47,501 nt of DNA from an uncultured Ruminococcus sp. (GTDB taxonomy: Bacteria > Bacillota > Clostridia > Oscillospirales > Ruminococcaceae): positions 10,818-58,318 of the forward strand of contig CACYSH010000002.1 in assembly GCA_902776945.1 (NCBI GenBank), read 5' to 3'. Both the position numbers and the translations under genes were made by a program. Below, in pieces: positions 24,005 through 33,739 of this stretch (within the stretch, counting starts at the first letter, position 1; each line of letters opens with the position of its first letter). The notes under the pieces were generated by a model. It had not been told where the DNA came from, did no database searches, and was given only the letters and a program-made list of their open reading frames with translations.

Positions 24005-26750
24005 GCCGCTTATCAGGGATTCGCTCAGGGAAATACTGCGCACGCCCGGAAGATTTATCTCGGTCATGCTGATGATAGCGCTCGGCTGCGGGTTCTTCAC
24101 GGGGCTTCGCGCAGTTGCTCCCGCTATGATGGGCGCGGCTTCGGACTATGTTCGGGAAAGCTCGCTTATGGACTTGCGGCTGCGCTCGAATATCGGCGTA
24201 AAGTCGGACGAGATAGCGGCTGTCAGAAACGCGGCGGGCGTTAAAGGCGCTTTCGCCGGCTATACCAAGGAGCTTTGCTATAAAAACGACAAGAGCATAA
24301 TAATCAAGGCTTTTTCGATACCCGAAAACATCTCCCCCGACAGCGTGAATTTCTTGAACCGCCCATACGTCGTGGAGGGCAGGCTCCCGAAAACCAAAAA
24401 CGAATGCGCCGTTGAATTGAAGCTCACCTCTCCGAAAGAGTTTAAAGTAGGCGCAGAGCTTGCACTTACCACAAGCGACCCCGAAAACGACCCGCTTGAA
24501 AATACTTTGGCGCGTGACAGCTTTACGATAGTAGGTGTTGTTATTTCGCCGATGTTTTTAGGCTACGAACGCGATTCGGCTTCAGTAGGCGACGGCGTTG
24601 TAAACAGCAATATCTATATACCCGAATCGGATTTTGTCTGCGATTATTATACTGATATGTTCGTAACGCTCGATATTCCCGAAAGCCTTGACCCGTTTTC
24701 GGAGGAATACAAAACGGCGGTCGCGGAACGCGGCAAAGATGCCGCAAGGGCGTTTGAGGAAAGCGAAACGGCTCGGTACGACAAGCTAAAGGAGAACGCG
24801 CAGAACAAGATAGACAATGCCGAAGGCTCGATCAGCCGCGCAGAAGAAATGCTCGCCGCCGAACCCGCAGAGCTTGAAGAACGTCTTGAAGAAGCGCGGC
24901 AGCTTGCCGAACAGACCCGCAAAAAATACGGCGGCTCAAAAAGCATTATCGCAAAGGCAGCCGTTTCAAGAGCAGAATTGCAGGTAAAAACGCTTGAATC
25001 GCTGCTGAACGACGACAGCGGAGAGTTCAGACAATCATTGGAGGAAGAGCTTGCCGCAGCAAGGACGGAGCTTGAAGAAGGCAGAGCGCAGCTCGCGGCG
25101 GCTCCCGAGCTGAGGATATACAAGGACGACAGGTTCTCGTTCAGCGATTACGAATCGTTCCGCGCCGACACCGAGAAAACCGCCCGTCTGGCGCAGGCGT
25201 TCCCGCCGTTTTTCGCGCTGACGGCGGCTCTTGTCTGCCTTACCGCCATGTCAAGAATGGTCGATGAGCAGCGCGTAACGATAGGCGCATACCGTGCGCT
25301 GGGCTACGGCGGCGGCGCGATACTGGCAAGGTTTCTGATCTACGGAGTATCGGCGGCGCTTATCGGCAGCGCGGGCGGCTCGGCGGCGGGTATGAAGGTT
25401 CTGCCCGCAGTCATGATAAACACCTATAAAGTGCTTTACAATATCCCCATGACGCGCTCGGCTTTCAGGAAGGATTATCTTATCATTTCTGCGGCGGTAT
25501 CGGTAACGCTCGTCAGCGCCGCCGCCGTTTACACCTGCCGAAAGGAGCTTTCAGCGCAGACGGCGGAGCTTTTGCGCCCGAGACCTCCCGTTTCGGGTAA
25601 AAGGACGCTGCTTGAAAGAATAGGCTTCATCTGGCGCAGGCTGGGATTTATTTCAAAAGTGACGGCGAGAAATCTTTTCCGCTACAAAAAACGCGCTCTG
25701 ATGACCATTGTTGGCGTTGCGGGCTGCTCGGCGCTTATAACGGCGGGCTTCGGGCTTCGCGGCTCGGTGCTGTCGATACTCGAAAAACAGTTCGGCGGGA
25801 TACTGACCTACTCGGCTATGGTCTTTTCGGGGAACGAAAGCTGTGCTGAGGAGCTTGCCGAATGCGCGGGCATAGAATCGGCGCTGCCGGTAGAATGGAG
25901 AACCCTGAGCGCGGGAAACAATGACAAAAAATACAGCGCGAATCTTATAGCTTCGGGCGGAGAGCTTGAAGGCTATTTCACGCTGCGCGACCCCAAAAAC
26001 GGACAAAAGCTCTCGCAGACAGGCGGCGCGGTCGTTACGGAAAAGCTGGCGAAGCTCTGCGGGCTGACGGTCGGCGGCGATATTGAGATACGCACCAACG
26101 AGGGCGACCTTGTTTCGTTCTCGATAACGGGCATTGCCGAAAACTACGCCGTGAACTACGTCTTTATCGACCGTGAGATGTTTAAAGAGCGTTTTCCCGG
26201 CAGTCACGAAACAAATCTTGTGCTTGTCAATACCGACGAGAAACTTGACAAGCAGGAGCTTACCCAAAGCATAATGTCTGTAAACGGCGCACTGGGGATA
26301 ATGTGGCTTTCCGACCTGGAATCGAGCTTTTCCGACCGCTCGGGGCTTATGGACAAGATAATCCTGATACTGATTTTCTGCGCGATGCTGCTTGCGGCGA
26401 CGGTGCTTTACAACCTTGCCGACATCAATATCACCGAAAGGCAGAGAGAGCTTGCGTCGCTCAAAGTGCTGGGCTTTTACGATAAAGAAACGGCGGCGTA
26501 TATCTTCCGCGAAACGTTCGCTTTAACGCTTATCGGGCTGATACCCGGCGCAATATTCGGGAAACTTCTGCACAGCTATCTTATCTCGGCGATAGAAATC
26601 GACGTGCTTATGTTCGTCAGAGAGCTTTCGCCGGGCGCGGTGCTGTACGGCTCACTGCTGACAGTCCTTTTCTCGCTTTTGGTGAGCGGAGCGCTTTATT
26701 TCAAGCTGATAAAGATCGACCCGGCGGTATCGCTGAAGTCGGTCGAATAA
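24000..26750 (+). CDS. FtsX-type ABC permease with coiled-coil insert
   Basis: A large membrane permease with FtsX domains before and after a central region, in the MacB/lipoprotein-export-like class. From ATT 24000 it has 916 residues and begins IKPLIRDSLREILRTPGRF, the usual family start (basic helix, then ISVMLMIALGCGFFTGLRA as TM1). The first ATG (24066) would delete that helix. AAAGGAG at 23984-23990 is well spaced for ATT. A long coiled coil rich in Glu/Ala lies at about residues 235-365 and should protrude outside. Further TM segments are near 380-500, 560, and 770-900. No ATPase gene is adjacent, so the partner must be elsewhere. Transported molecule unknown. Confidence 0.85.
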   Translation: MKPLIRDSLREILRTPGRFISVMLMIALGCGFFTGLRAVAPAMMGAASDYVRESSLMDLRLRSNIGVKSDEIAAVRNAAGVKGAFAGYTKELCYKNDKSIIIKAFSIPENISPDSVNFLNRPYVVEGRLPKTKNECAVELKLTSPKEFKVGAELALTTSDPENDPLENTLARDSFTIVGVVISPMFLGYERDSASVGDGVVNSNIYIPESDFVCDYYTDMFVTLDIPESLDPFSEEYKTAVAERGKDAARAFEESETARYDKLKENAQNKIDNAEGSISRAEEMLAAEPAELEERLEEARQLAEQTRKKYGGSKSIIAKAAVSRAELQVKTLESLLNDDSGEFRQSLEEELAAARTELEEGRAQLAAAPELRIYKDDRFSFSDYESFRADTEKTARLAQAFPPFFALTAALVCLTAMSRMVDEQRVTIGAYRALGYGGGAILARFLIYGVSAALIGSAGGSAAGMKVLPAVMINTYKVLYNIPMTRSAFRKDYLIISAAVSVTLVSAAAVYTCRKELSAQTAELLRPRPPVSGKRTLLERIGFIWRRLGFISKVTARNLFRYKKRALMTIVGVAGCSALITAGFGLRGSVLSILEKQFGGILTYSAMVFSGNESCAEELAECAGIESALPVEWRTLSAGNNDKKYSANLIASGGELEGYFTLRDPKNGQKLSQTGGAVVTEKLAKLCGLTVGGDIEIRTNEGDLVSFSITGIAENYAVNYVFIDREMFKERFPGSHETNLVLVNTDEKLDKQELTQSIMSVNGALGIMWLSDLESSFSDRSGLMDKIILILIFCAMLLAATVLYNLADINITERQRELASLKVLGFYDKETAAYIFRETFALTLIGLIPGAIFGKLLHSYLISAIEIDVLMFVRELSPGAVLYGSLLTVLFSLLVSGALYFKLIKIDPAVSLKSVE

Positions 26751-26784
26751 AATTTATATAAACGTATAAACGGAGGTAATCATC

Positions 26785-27051
26785 ATGATGGAAAAATTCG
26801 ACATTAAGGAGCTTCAGGGAAAAATGAACGACGCTCTTTCCTTTGTAAAGAGCAAGATCGAGGGCTTTGTTTCCGAGGACGAGGCTTTTTGGATGGCTGT
26901 TGCCATGTTCCTGCTGGGCGTTATAGTAGGTATGTTCATTTCGCCCAGGAGAAATCTTTCGATAGGCAGCAACAACAGCACCACCACAAACAAATTTGAG
27001 GATCCCACGCTCTGCGGCGAATGCGGCGATTCCGAAGACTGCGAGGACTGA
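26785..27051 (+). CDS. Small single-pass membrane protein with Cys-rich acidic tail
   Basis: An 88-residue protein. Residues 1-35 are charged and helical (MMEKFDIKELQGKM...VKSKIEGF). One membrane segment follows at about 37-56 (FWMAVAMFLLGVIVGMFIS), then a basic stop, PRRN. The tail ends LCGECGDSEDCED, with three Cys. I do not recognise the family. It is 34 bases downstream of the permease and has an excellent binding site (GGAGG), so it may be part of the same unit and might be a small accessory subunit. That role is inference. Confidence 0.75.
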   Translation: MMEKFDIKELQGKMNDALSFVKSKIEGFVSEDEAFWMAVAMFLLGVIVGMFISPRRNLSIGSNNSTTTNKFEDPTLCGECGDSEDCED

Positions 27052-27142
27052 TAAGGTCTTTTCATGTCAGCCGCCGATTTTTGATTTAAAACAGCAGACA
27101 GGCAGTCTTTTGTCTGTCTGTTGATTTAAGTTAAGAATAAAA

Positions 27143-27398
27143 CTATAAATGAGCAGTTTCATTAAAAAGTAAAAATAACAAATAAGGTACGAATGCGTTC
27201 AAGAGGCACAATGTATAGTATATCGCAAATGAGGGCAAATCGAGGTCAAGGGGGCTACTCGCTTAGAGCGAACGGCACGAACGAGTTCGTGCAATCGTGC
27301 GGTTGACCCCTCGCCAGCGCACGGGCGCCGGATCCCGTGTCCGATCCCACTTTGCGCTGTTTGTCAGTTTTGTGCTTTTTACCCAATACTCATTTATA
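27143..27398. repeat. Family A element, copy 3 (long, diverged)
   Basis: Starts CTATAAATGAGC and ends ACTCATTTATA. The 256-base interior includes CGAACGAGTTCG, CCCCTCGCCAGCGC and GCGCCGGATCCCGTGTCCG, shared with the repeat near 41345. No gene was seen in 27052-27436. Confidence 0.7.
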
Positions 27399-27436
27399 AA
27401 ATTCTTTAAACCAATAACCGAAAGGAAGTAAAAAAG

Positions 27437-28531
27437 ATGAAATTAGGAATGGTAGGACTGCCGAATGTCGGCAAATCAACTCTTTTTAACGCACTTACTA
27501 ACGCAGGAGCCGAAAGCGCCAATTACCCGTTCTGCACCATTGAGCCGAACGTGGGTATCGTGAGCGTACCCGACCCCCGCCTTGACAAGCTCGCCGAAAT
27601 GTACGAGCCTGACAAGTTCACCCCCGCCACGCTCGAATTTGTCGATATAGCGGGTCTTGTAAAAGGTGCCTCAAAGGGCGAGGGTCTCGGCAACAAGTTT
27701 CTGGCGAACATACGCGAGGTAGACGCTATCGTTCATGTAGTGCGCTGCTTTGAAAATGACAATATTATCCATGTTGACGGCAGCATAGACCCGAAGCGCG
27801 ATATTGAAACAATAGATTTAGAGCTTATCTTCTCTGATATTGAGCTGCTTGAAAGAAAGCTCGACCGCACCAAAAAGGCGATGAAGGGCGACCGCTCGCT
27901 TGCGGCTGAGGTGGATTTCCTTGAAGCACTCAAAGCCTTCATGGAGGACGGCAAGCCCGCCCGCGCCTATACAATGACCGACGAGCAGCGCGACTGGCTT
28001 AAAGAGACTCCCCTGCTGTCGCTCAAGCCCGTTATATACGCGGCAAACCTCTCCGACGCGGATTTTACCGAAGGCGTGGAAAAGAACGAGAATTACTGCA
28101 AGGTAAAGGCTATCGCCGATGCGGAAGGCTCCGCAGTTTTCCCGATATGCGCACAGCTTGAAGCCGAAATAAGCGATATGACCGAAGAGGAAAAACAGAT
28201 GTTCTTAGCCGATCTCGGGCTGGAGCAGTCGGGTCTTGACAGGATAATCTCGGCGGGTTATTCGCTGCTGGGACTTATCTCCTATCTGACGGCGGGCAAG
28301 CCCGAAGTACGCGCCTGGACGATCAAGCGCGGCACAAAGGCTCCGCAGGCGGCGGGCAAGATACACTCCGACTTTGAAAAGGGCTTTATCCGCGCCGAAG
28401 TCGTTTCGTTTGACGATCTTATGGCTTGCGGCAACATGAACGCCGCCAAAGAAAAGGGTCTTGTGCGTTCCGAAGGCAAGGAGTATGTAATGCAGGACGG
28501 CGACATCGTTCTGTTCAGATTCAATGTATGA
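27437..28531 (+). CDS. ychF: Ribosome-binding ATPase YchF
   Basis: A 364-residue Obg-like P-loop protein. G1 is GLPNVGKSTLFNAL at residues 7-20; the DIAGLVKGASKGEGLGNKFL switch region follows; a coiled-coil region lies near 130-190; a C-terminal TGS domain starts around LISYLTAGKPEVRAW. The altered G4 (usually NxxE) is typical of the group that binds ATP rather than GTP. It is universally conserved and interacts with ribosomes. The ATG at 27437 follows GAAAGGAAG. The upstream region is occupied by a family A repeat. Confidence 0.97.
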   Translation: MKLGMVGLPNVGKSTLFNALTNAGAESANYPFCTIEPNVGIVSVPDPRLDKLAEMYEPDKFTPATLEFVDIAGLVKGASKGEGLGNKFLANIREVDAIVHVVRCFENDNIIHVDGSIDPKRDIETIDLELIFSDIELLERKLDRTKKAMKGDRSLAAEVDFLEALKAFMEDGKPARAYTMTDEQRDWLKETPLLSLKPVIYAANLSDADFTEGVEKNENYCKVKAIADAEGSAVFPICAQLEAEISDMTEEEKQMFLADLGLEQSGLDRIISAGYSLLGLISYLTAGKPEVRAWTIKRGTKAPQAAGKIHSDFEKGFIRAEVVSFDDLMACGNMNAAKEKGLVRSEGKEYVMQDGDIVLFRFNV

Positions 28532-28563
28532 CCGGCAGGCAGGCAGAAAAACCGCACGCCTTT

Positions 28564-28577
28564 CTCCGGTAACGGAG
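28564..28577 (+). promoter_or_regulatory. Hairpin overlapping the GH59 ribosome binding site
   Basis: CTCCG-GTAA-CGGAG is a five-base stem with a GNRA tetraloop; its 3' arm contains the Shine-Dalgarno bases GGAG. It could lower initiation until opened. Confidence 0.4.
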
Positions 28578-28585
28578 GTATCCGT

Positions 28586-31327
28586 ATGATTATCAAAAAA
28601 CTGATCGCGGCTGTGTGTACGCTTTGCCTGGCGGTTTCCATTGTTTCTCCGCAGGCGTTTGCGGAAGCAAAAATACCGGACGAGGAGACCGAATTTATCA
28701 TGAACAAGATCTTCATTGACGGCAGCACCGCAAACCGCTCCGAAAACAGCCGCTGGCGGGGATTCGGATTTATCAGCGCGAACAATTCCTCGCGGCTGCT
28801 GCTTGATTATAAATACGAAAACCCCGATGTCTACCGCCGTCTGCTTGTCAAAATGTTTTCGCCCGACGGTCCCGTAAGAATGAATCATCTTAAAATAGAA
28901 CTGGGCGCGGATATTAATTCTTCCAGCGGCACCGAGCCTTCAACGATGAGGTCGGCTGACGAATCCGCCGATGTCACAAGGGGCATGGGCTTTCAGCTTG
29001 CGGCAGATGCAAAGGCGATAAATCCTTCTCTGACGCTGGAGCTGCTTTCGTGGGGTGCGCCGGGCTTTGTCAACAACGCGGCTACCGACAAGGAGCGCTA
29101 TGAGCTGCGGTATCAGTGGTTCAAGAAGACCCTCGACGCGGCTTATGACACCTACGGACTGAAATTCGACTATATCGACCCGAATTACAACGAACGCTCC
29201 GTTGACGCTCGCTGGATAAAGTATTTTTCCAAAAAACTGAAAAACGAGAAAAAAGCGCCATACGATTACAGCAAAATAAAAATTGTCGCGGCTGACGAAG
29301 ACGCGGTTTACAACACCGCGCAGAATATGCTCGACGACCCCGATCTGCTCGACGCGGTGGACGTTATAGGTATCCACTACACCTCAACGAGCGACGACAA
29401 CACCAGGCGCTGCAAATTTTCATTCGGTAAGGAGCTTTGGTACAGCGAGGGGCTTTCACCCGCAAAATCCGAAAAGTACGCCGTAAACGCGGGCGAATCG
29501 GGTATCAGCGGCATCAATTCGGTGCTTGACGTAGCGGGCAGGATAGTCAATATGTACCCGAACGGCAGTTTTACGATGTATGAATTTCAGCCCGCCGTCG
29601 CGGCGTATTATAACGGAGCGAATTATTTTCCCAAGCAGCTCGTTACCGCGAACGAACCGTGGTCGGGCTATACCGAAACGGGCGCGGGTATGTATATGTG
29701 CGAGCATTTCAGCCTGTTTACCCGTGCGGGGTGGCAGTTTGTGGATAGCGCCTGCTACGGCGACGGCGTGGAATCGCAGCACACGCTTACCGATACGAAA
29801 AACAATTATCTTACGCTTATCGACCCCGAAACGGGCGACTACTCAACGATATTTGTAAATAATACCAATATTCAGCGCAACTATACCATTACGGTGAAAA
29901 ACTTAGCGCAGGCGGATAAGCCCGTTGACGTATGGGAGACACGCGGTCCCGACCCGGGCGAAAGCTATAATTCAAATTACATGAAAAAAATCATCTCTAT
30001 CGAGCCGACCGAAAACGGCGAGGGAGATTACACCTATAAGCTGACCGTCAAGCCGTATTCCATGATAACGTTATCGACGCTTCAGGTCACGGTGCCGGAC
30101 CTTACAACAGAGGAAAAAAGCCGCCGTCTGACGCTTCCCTATACCGACAATTACGAATATGACGACCGCGACGAGAATTATCTCTCCTCGCGTGGATACG
30201 CTCCGAGATACACCACTGATATTGGCGGAGCGTTCGAGGTGGTCAAGGACAATTCCCGCGGACACGTTCTGCGGCAGATGATAACAGCTAATACTAAAGG
30301 CAGGGAGTGGGGAGCCACGCCCGATCCCGTGACGACCTTCGGCGACGACACATGGGCTAATTACGGCATTTCGACAGATATTAAATTCGACAGACCGCTT
30401 GAAAGAAGCTATGAGCCGTCTTCAAACTATGTCGGCGTAGGGCTGAGGTATATAAACGGCTCGGCGGCAGGCTCAAAAAGCGGCTACTGGCTGAAACTGA
30501 GTGCGAACGGCACATGGTCGCTGAATCACATGATGGAAAGCCTTGCAAGCGGAACGATAGAGGATTTCGATGTGAGCATATGGCACAAGCTGTCTGTGAC
30601 CGCATCGGGGGACGTTATCACAGCGGCGATCGACAATAATCAGGTTGCAGTCGCAAAAGTCGAAAAGAACGTCAGCATTTCGGGGCGGGCGGCTTTTTAC
30701 AGCGCCTACTACAAAAACAGCTTTGACGACCTTAACATAATCCCTTTAGAAATGATAAGCAATTATGTCGTAAGGCTCGACGAGCTTGACAGCCGTATAA
30801 TTTACGAGGGCGAATGGGAACACAACACTATGGCTTCCTTCACCAACCACAACCGCACCGTTTCCACGAGCGTAAACAACAGCTCTTTTTCATTCAACTT
30901 TGAGGGAGACAGCCTTGCGCTTATCGGCACGGGTACGGACGGGCGGATAAATGTTGAGATAGACGGCAAGCTGGTCGCCGAGAATGAGCTTGCGCGTTCT
31001 ATCGTTGACAAGGCGGCGCTGTGGTTCCGATATGGTCTCGGCAACGGCGAGCATGAAGCAAAGGTTCGCGTAGTTTCGGGAACGATAAACCTTGACGCGG
31101 TGGAATACGGGAGCAATACGGTACTTAAAAACGGCGATGTTTCGGAGGGATGTATTGAAAATATTGCTTTGAGCGAAGACGAATATCCCGAAGAAGAGAA
31201 AAAAAAGACGACTAAACCGAATATAAAGAATGACCGAAGGCTGTTGGCGGCGGCGGGACTTGCTATTATAGTGCTGCTTATTGCCGGACATTCGGTAATA
31301 ACGAGGATCTCGAGGCGAAGAAAATAA
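28586..31327 (+). CDS. GH59-type (galactocerebrosidase-like) glycosidase with C-terminal membrane anchor
   Basis: A 913-residue surface enzyme. It has a signal peptide (1 to about 26). The GH59 catalytic barrel follows (about 38-370), recognised from RGFGFISANNSSRLLLDY, HHLK-like NHLKIELGAD and SGTEPSTM. The acid/base is Glu203 in NYNERS and the nucleophile is Glu288 in LWYSEG. A beta-sandwich follows (about 375-500), then a LamG/ConA-like domain (about 515-700) and another beta-rich module (about 715-860). An acidic/lysine linker leads to a TM helix (886-905) and a basic tail. Known GH59 members hydrolyse terminal beta-galactosides. It lacks a dockerin and is held in the membrane instead. 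The ATG follows GGAGG. Confidence 0.88.
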   Translation: MIIKKLIAAVCTLCLAVSIVSPQAFAEAKIPDEETEFIMNKIFIDGSTANRSENSRWRGFGFISANNSSRLLLDYKYENPDVYRRLLVKMFSPDGPVRMNHLKIELGADINSSSGTEPSTMRSADESADVTRGMGFQLAADAKAINPSLTLELLSWGAPGFVNNAATDKERYELRYQWFKKTLDAAYDTYGLKFDYIDPNYNERSVDARWIKYFSKKLKNEKKAPYDYSKIKIVAADEDAVYNTAQNMLDDPDLLDAVDVIGIHYTSTSDDNTRRCKFSFGKELWYSEGLSPAKSEKYAVNAGESGISGINSVLDVAGRIVNMYPNGSFTMYEFQPAVAAYYNGANYFPKQLVTANEPWSGYTETGAGMYMCEHFSLFTRAGWQFVDSACYGDGVESQHTLTDTKNNYLTLIDPETGDYSTIFVNNTNIQRNYTITVKNLAQADKPVDVWETRGPDPGESYNSNYMKKIISIEPTENGEGDYTYKLTVKPYSMITLSTLQVTVPDLTTEEKSRRLTLPYTDNYEYDDRDENYLSSRGYAPRYTTDIGGAFEVVKDNSRGHVLRQMITANTKGREWGATPDPVTTFGDDTWANYGISTDIKFDRPLERSYEPSSNYVGVGLRYINGSAAGSKSGYWLKLSANGTWSLNHMMESLASGTIEDFDVSIWHKLSVTASGDVITAAIDNNQVAVAKVEKNVSISGRAAFYSAYYKNSFDDLNIIPLEMISNYVVRLDELDSRIIYEGEWEHNTMASFTNHNRTVSTSVNNSSFSFNFEGDSLALIGTGTDGRINVEIDGKLVAENELARSIVDKAALWFRYGLGNGEHEAKVRVVSGTINLDAVEYGSNTVLKNGDVSEGCIENIALSEDEYPEEEKKKTTKPNIKNDRRLLAAAGLAIIVLLIAGHSVITRISRRRK

Positions 31328-31349
31328 GCGATTTTTTATTTGAGGTCTA

Positions 31350-31378
31350 TTGACAAGCAGAAAGGTTCATGATATAAT
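31350..31378 (+). promoter_or_regulatory. Promoter of the CpsB-like phosphatase gene
   Basis: TTGACA (31350-31355), 17 bases, TATAAT (31373-31378). Confidence 0.9.
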
Positions 31379-31501
31379 TAGTTATATACAGCTAACCTAC
31401 TTAATAAACATCGGAATAAATTTCACATCGCAAAGCCACAGAAACCGTCATTGCGTTTGATACACATACGATACAAACAATTCTATGAAAGGAAAGCATA
31501 A

Positions 31502-32221
31502 ATGAAATTTGATTTTCATTCACATATCCTGCCCGGGATAGACGACGGCGCTAAGGATATTGAGGAATCGGTCAGGCTGCTCGATGATATGGCAGCCGAC
31601 GGAGTTGATCTGGTCGTTGCCACACCGCATTTCTATTGCATGAATATGAGGATAGACAAGTACCTCAGCAACAGAAACCATGCCTTCGAAAAGCTCAGAC
31701 CCTACCTTAAACCCGAACATCCGCATATCCTTCTCGGAGGAGAAATATTATACGACCATTCGCTTGTGGGAAACGAAAAGCTGCCGCTGCTTACCATGCA
31801 GAACACGGGCTTTATCCTGCTTGAAATGCCGTATGCCAAACTGACCGACCAGATTATCCGCGGCGTTGAACAGATAATCGAGGACCGACAGGTAAAGGTC
31901 ATAATCGCGCATATTGAACGCTACCTGAAATTCACAAGCTACAAATCGCTTTGCGAGCTTATGAACTTGGACGTTATAGGACAGATTAACGCCGAATCCC
32001 TCATGCACTTCGGCAGCCGCAGAAATTGCTTCAAGCTGATCGAGGACGGCTATGTACATATCATGGGAACCGATATGCACCGTATCGAACGCGGCTACGC
32101 AAGTCTTGGAAAAGGTATGGAAATACTCCGCAAGAAATACGGTAACAATATACTGGAGGATTTCGAGCGAAACGGAAAAATGCTGCTGAAAAACTTTTCT
32201 TTTGAACAGATAGTCGGTTAA
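31502..32221 (+). CDS. CpsB/YwqE-like PHP-domain protein tyrosine phosphatase
   Basis: A 239-residue PHP-domain metal-dependent phosphatase. Metal ligands are visible in DFHSHILPGIDDGA (residues 4-17), ATPHF, GGEILYD, AHIERY and GTDMHR, the complete CpsB pattern. In Firmicutes these enzymes dephosphorylate tyrosine kinases and chains that control capsule or exopolysaccharide export. No kinase gene adjoins it; another, unrelated tyrosine phosphatase is at 2447. The ATG at 31502 follows GAAAGGAAAG and it has its own consensus promoter. Confidence 0.93.
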   Translation: MKFDFHSHILPGIDDGAKDIEESVRLLDDMAADGVDLVVATPHFYCMNMRIDKYLSNRNHAFEKLRPYLKPEHPHILLGGEILYDHSLVGNEKLPLLTMQNTGFILLEMPYAKLTDQIIRGVEQIIEDRQVKVIIAHIERYLKFTSYKSLCELMNLDVIGQINAESLMHFGSRRNCFKLIEDGYVHIMGTDMHRIERGYASLGKGMEILRKKYGNNILEDFERNGKMLLKNFSFEQIVG

Positions 32222-32281
32222 GCTGACAATTTGATTAACAAAAAATTTACAAAAGTAAACTTATCACTTAATAGAAATATC

Positions 32282-32310
32282 TTGACTTTTTTTGCTGATT
32301 GATGTATAAT
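32282..32310 (+). promoter_or_regulatory. Promoter of the metK unit
   Basis: TTGACT (32282-32287), 17 bases, TATAAT (32305-32310), directly before the SAM-I riboswitch. Confidence 0.88.
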
Positions 32311-32357
32311 TTTCTTTGTTAATATCAGGCGGCTTTTCGAAAGCGAAGGCTGTCTGC

Positions 32358-32520
32358 CTTATCGAGAGCGGCGGAGGGAACAGGCCCCGTGAAGCCCGGC
32401 AACCTATACGGTTAACCGTGAAAAGGTGCTAAATCCTGCGGAGATTTCTCCGAAAGATGAGGAAAAATCCAAGTGTATACTATTTTTTGTGCGCTCCGGA
32501 TTTTTTCGGAGCGTTTTTTA
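32358..32520 (+). promoter_or_regulatory. SAM-I (S-box) riboswitch with terminator, upstream of metK
   Basis: CTTATCGAGAGC, GGCGGAGGGAACAGGCCC, GAAGCCCGGCAACC and AAGGTGCTAAATCC, closing with GATGAG near 32462, is the S-box consensus. A terminator, GCTCCG/CGGAGC plus T tract (32493-32519), follows. SAM binding should end transcription before metK. Confidence 0.97.
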
Positions 32521-32541
32521 TTTTTGAAAGGAGTATGAAAA

Positions 32542-33720
32542 ATGGGAAAGCTGCTGTTTACATCGGAATCGGTGACTGAAGGACACCCCGATAAGATCTG
32601 CGACAAAGTATCTGACGCGGTGCTTGATGCGCTGCTCGAACAGGATCCCTATTCGAGAGTAGCCTGCGAGACTACCGCAACAACGGGCGTTATCACGCTC
32701 ATGGGCGAAATAAGCACAAAGGCAAATGTGGATATACCCTCGGTAGTTCGCAATACAGTCAATGAGATAGGTTATGACAACGACGCTTACGGATTCAACG
32801 GCAATACCTGCGCCGTTTTCATTACGATAGACAAGCAGTCGGCGGACATCGCACAGGGCGTTGACGATTCGCTTGAGGGCAGAAACGAACACAAGGGCGA
32901 TATTGGTGCGGGGGATCAGGGCATGATGTTCGGATACGCCTGCAACGAAACTCCCGAGCTTATGCCGCTGCCGATCTCGCTGGCACATAAACTCGCCAAA
33001 AGGCTTACCGAGGTAAGAAAGAGCGGCGTGCTTGATTATCTCCGCCCCGACGGAAAAACTCAGGTCACTGTCGAATACGGCGAGGACGGCAAGCCGAAGC
33101 GCGTGGATACGATAGTTATTTCCACCCAGCACGACGAGAACGTTTCGCTTGACAAGATACACAGCGATATGATAGAATATGTCGTAAAGCCTGTTATCCC
33201 CGCCGAGCTGCTCGACGGCGGCGTTAAGTATTTCATCAACCCGACCGGGCGTTTTGTTATCGGCGGACCTCACGGCGACGCGGGGCTTACCGGAAGAAAG
33301 ATCATCGTCGATACCTACGGCGGCACAGGCAGACACGGCGGCGGAGCTTTCTCGGGCAAAGACCCGACAAAGGTTGACCGCTCGGGCGCTTACGCCGCAA
33401 GAAAGGTCGCAAAGAACATAGTTGCGGCGGGTCTCGCCGACAAGTGCGAAGTACAGATAGCCTACGCGATAGGCGTTGCTTCGCCCGTATCGGTGCGCGT
33501 TGACACCTTCGGCACAGGAAAGACAAGCGACGCGGCGCTTTCGGAGGCGGTAGAAAAGGTATTCGACCTTCGCCCCGCAGCGATAATCGAGGAGCTTGAC
33601 CTCAGAAAACCGCAGTACAAGGCGCTTGCCGCCTACGGTCACATGGGGCGCGAGGAGCTTGGCGTAAAGTGGGAGCTTACCGACAAGACGGACGCTCTCA
33701 GAAAAGCTCTCGGGCTGTGA
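32542..33720 (+). CDS. metK: S-adenosylmethionine synthetase
   Basis: A 392-residue enzyme that makes SAM from methionine and ATP. The hallmarks are all present: [16 protein letters not shown] at the start, [33 protein letters not shown], and [19 protein letters not shown]. Length is normal. The ATG at 32542 follows GAAAGGAG. It is the first gene of a unit controlled by a SAM-I riboswitch. The ymdB gene starts 19 bases after it and may be cotranscribed, which would place ymdB under SAM control too. Confidence 0.98.
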   Translation: MGKLLFTSESVTEGHPDKICDKVSDAVLDALLEQDPYSRVACETTATTGVITLMGEISTKANVDIPSVVRNTVNEIGYDNDAYGFNGNTCAVFITIDKQSADIAQGVDDSLEGRNEHKGDIGAGDQGMMFGYACNETPELMPLPISLAHKLAKRLTEVRKSGVLDYLRPDGKTQVTVEYGEDGKPKRVDTIVISTQHDENVSLDKIHSDMIEYVVKPVIPAELLDGGVKYFINPTGRFVIGGPHGDAGLTGRKIIVDTYGGTGRHGGGAFSGKDPTKVDRSGAYAARKVAKNIVAAGLADKCEVQIAYAIGVASPVSVRVDTFGTGKTSDAALSEAVEKVFDLRPAAIIEELDLRKPQYKALAAYGHMGREELGVKWELTDKTDALRKALGL

Positions 33721-33739
33721 TACCGCGAATTAACAACAG

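Noticed and set aside
32518-33642. 374-codon minus-strand frame opposite metK
   Set aside because: metK is unmistakable; the opposite frame is a codon-bias shadow.
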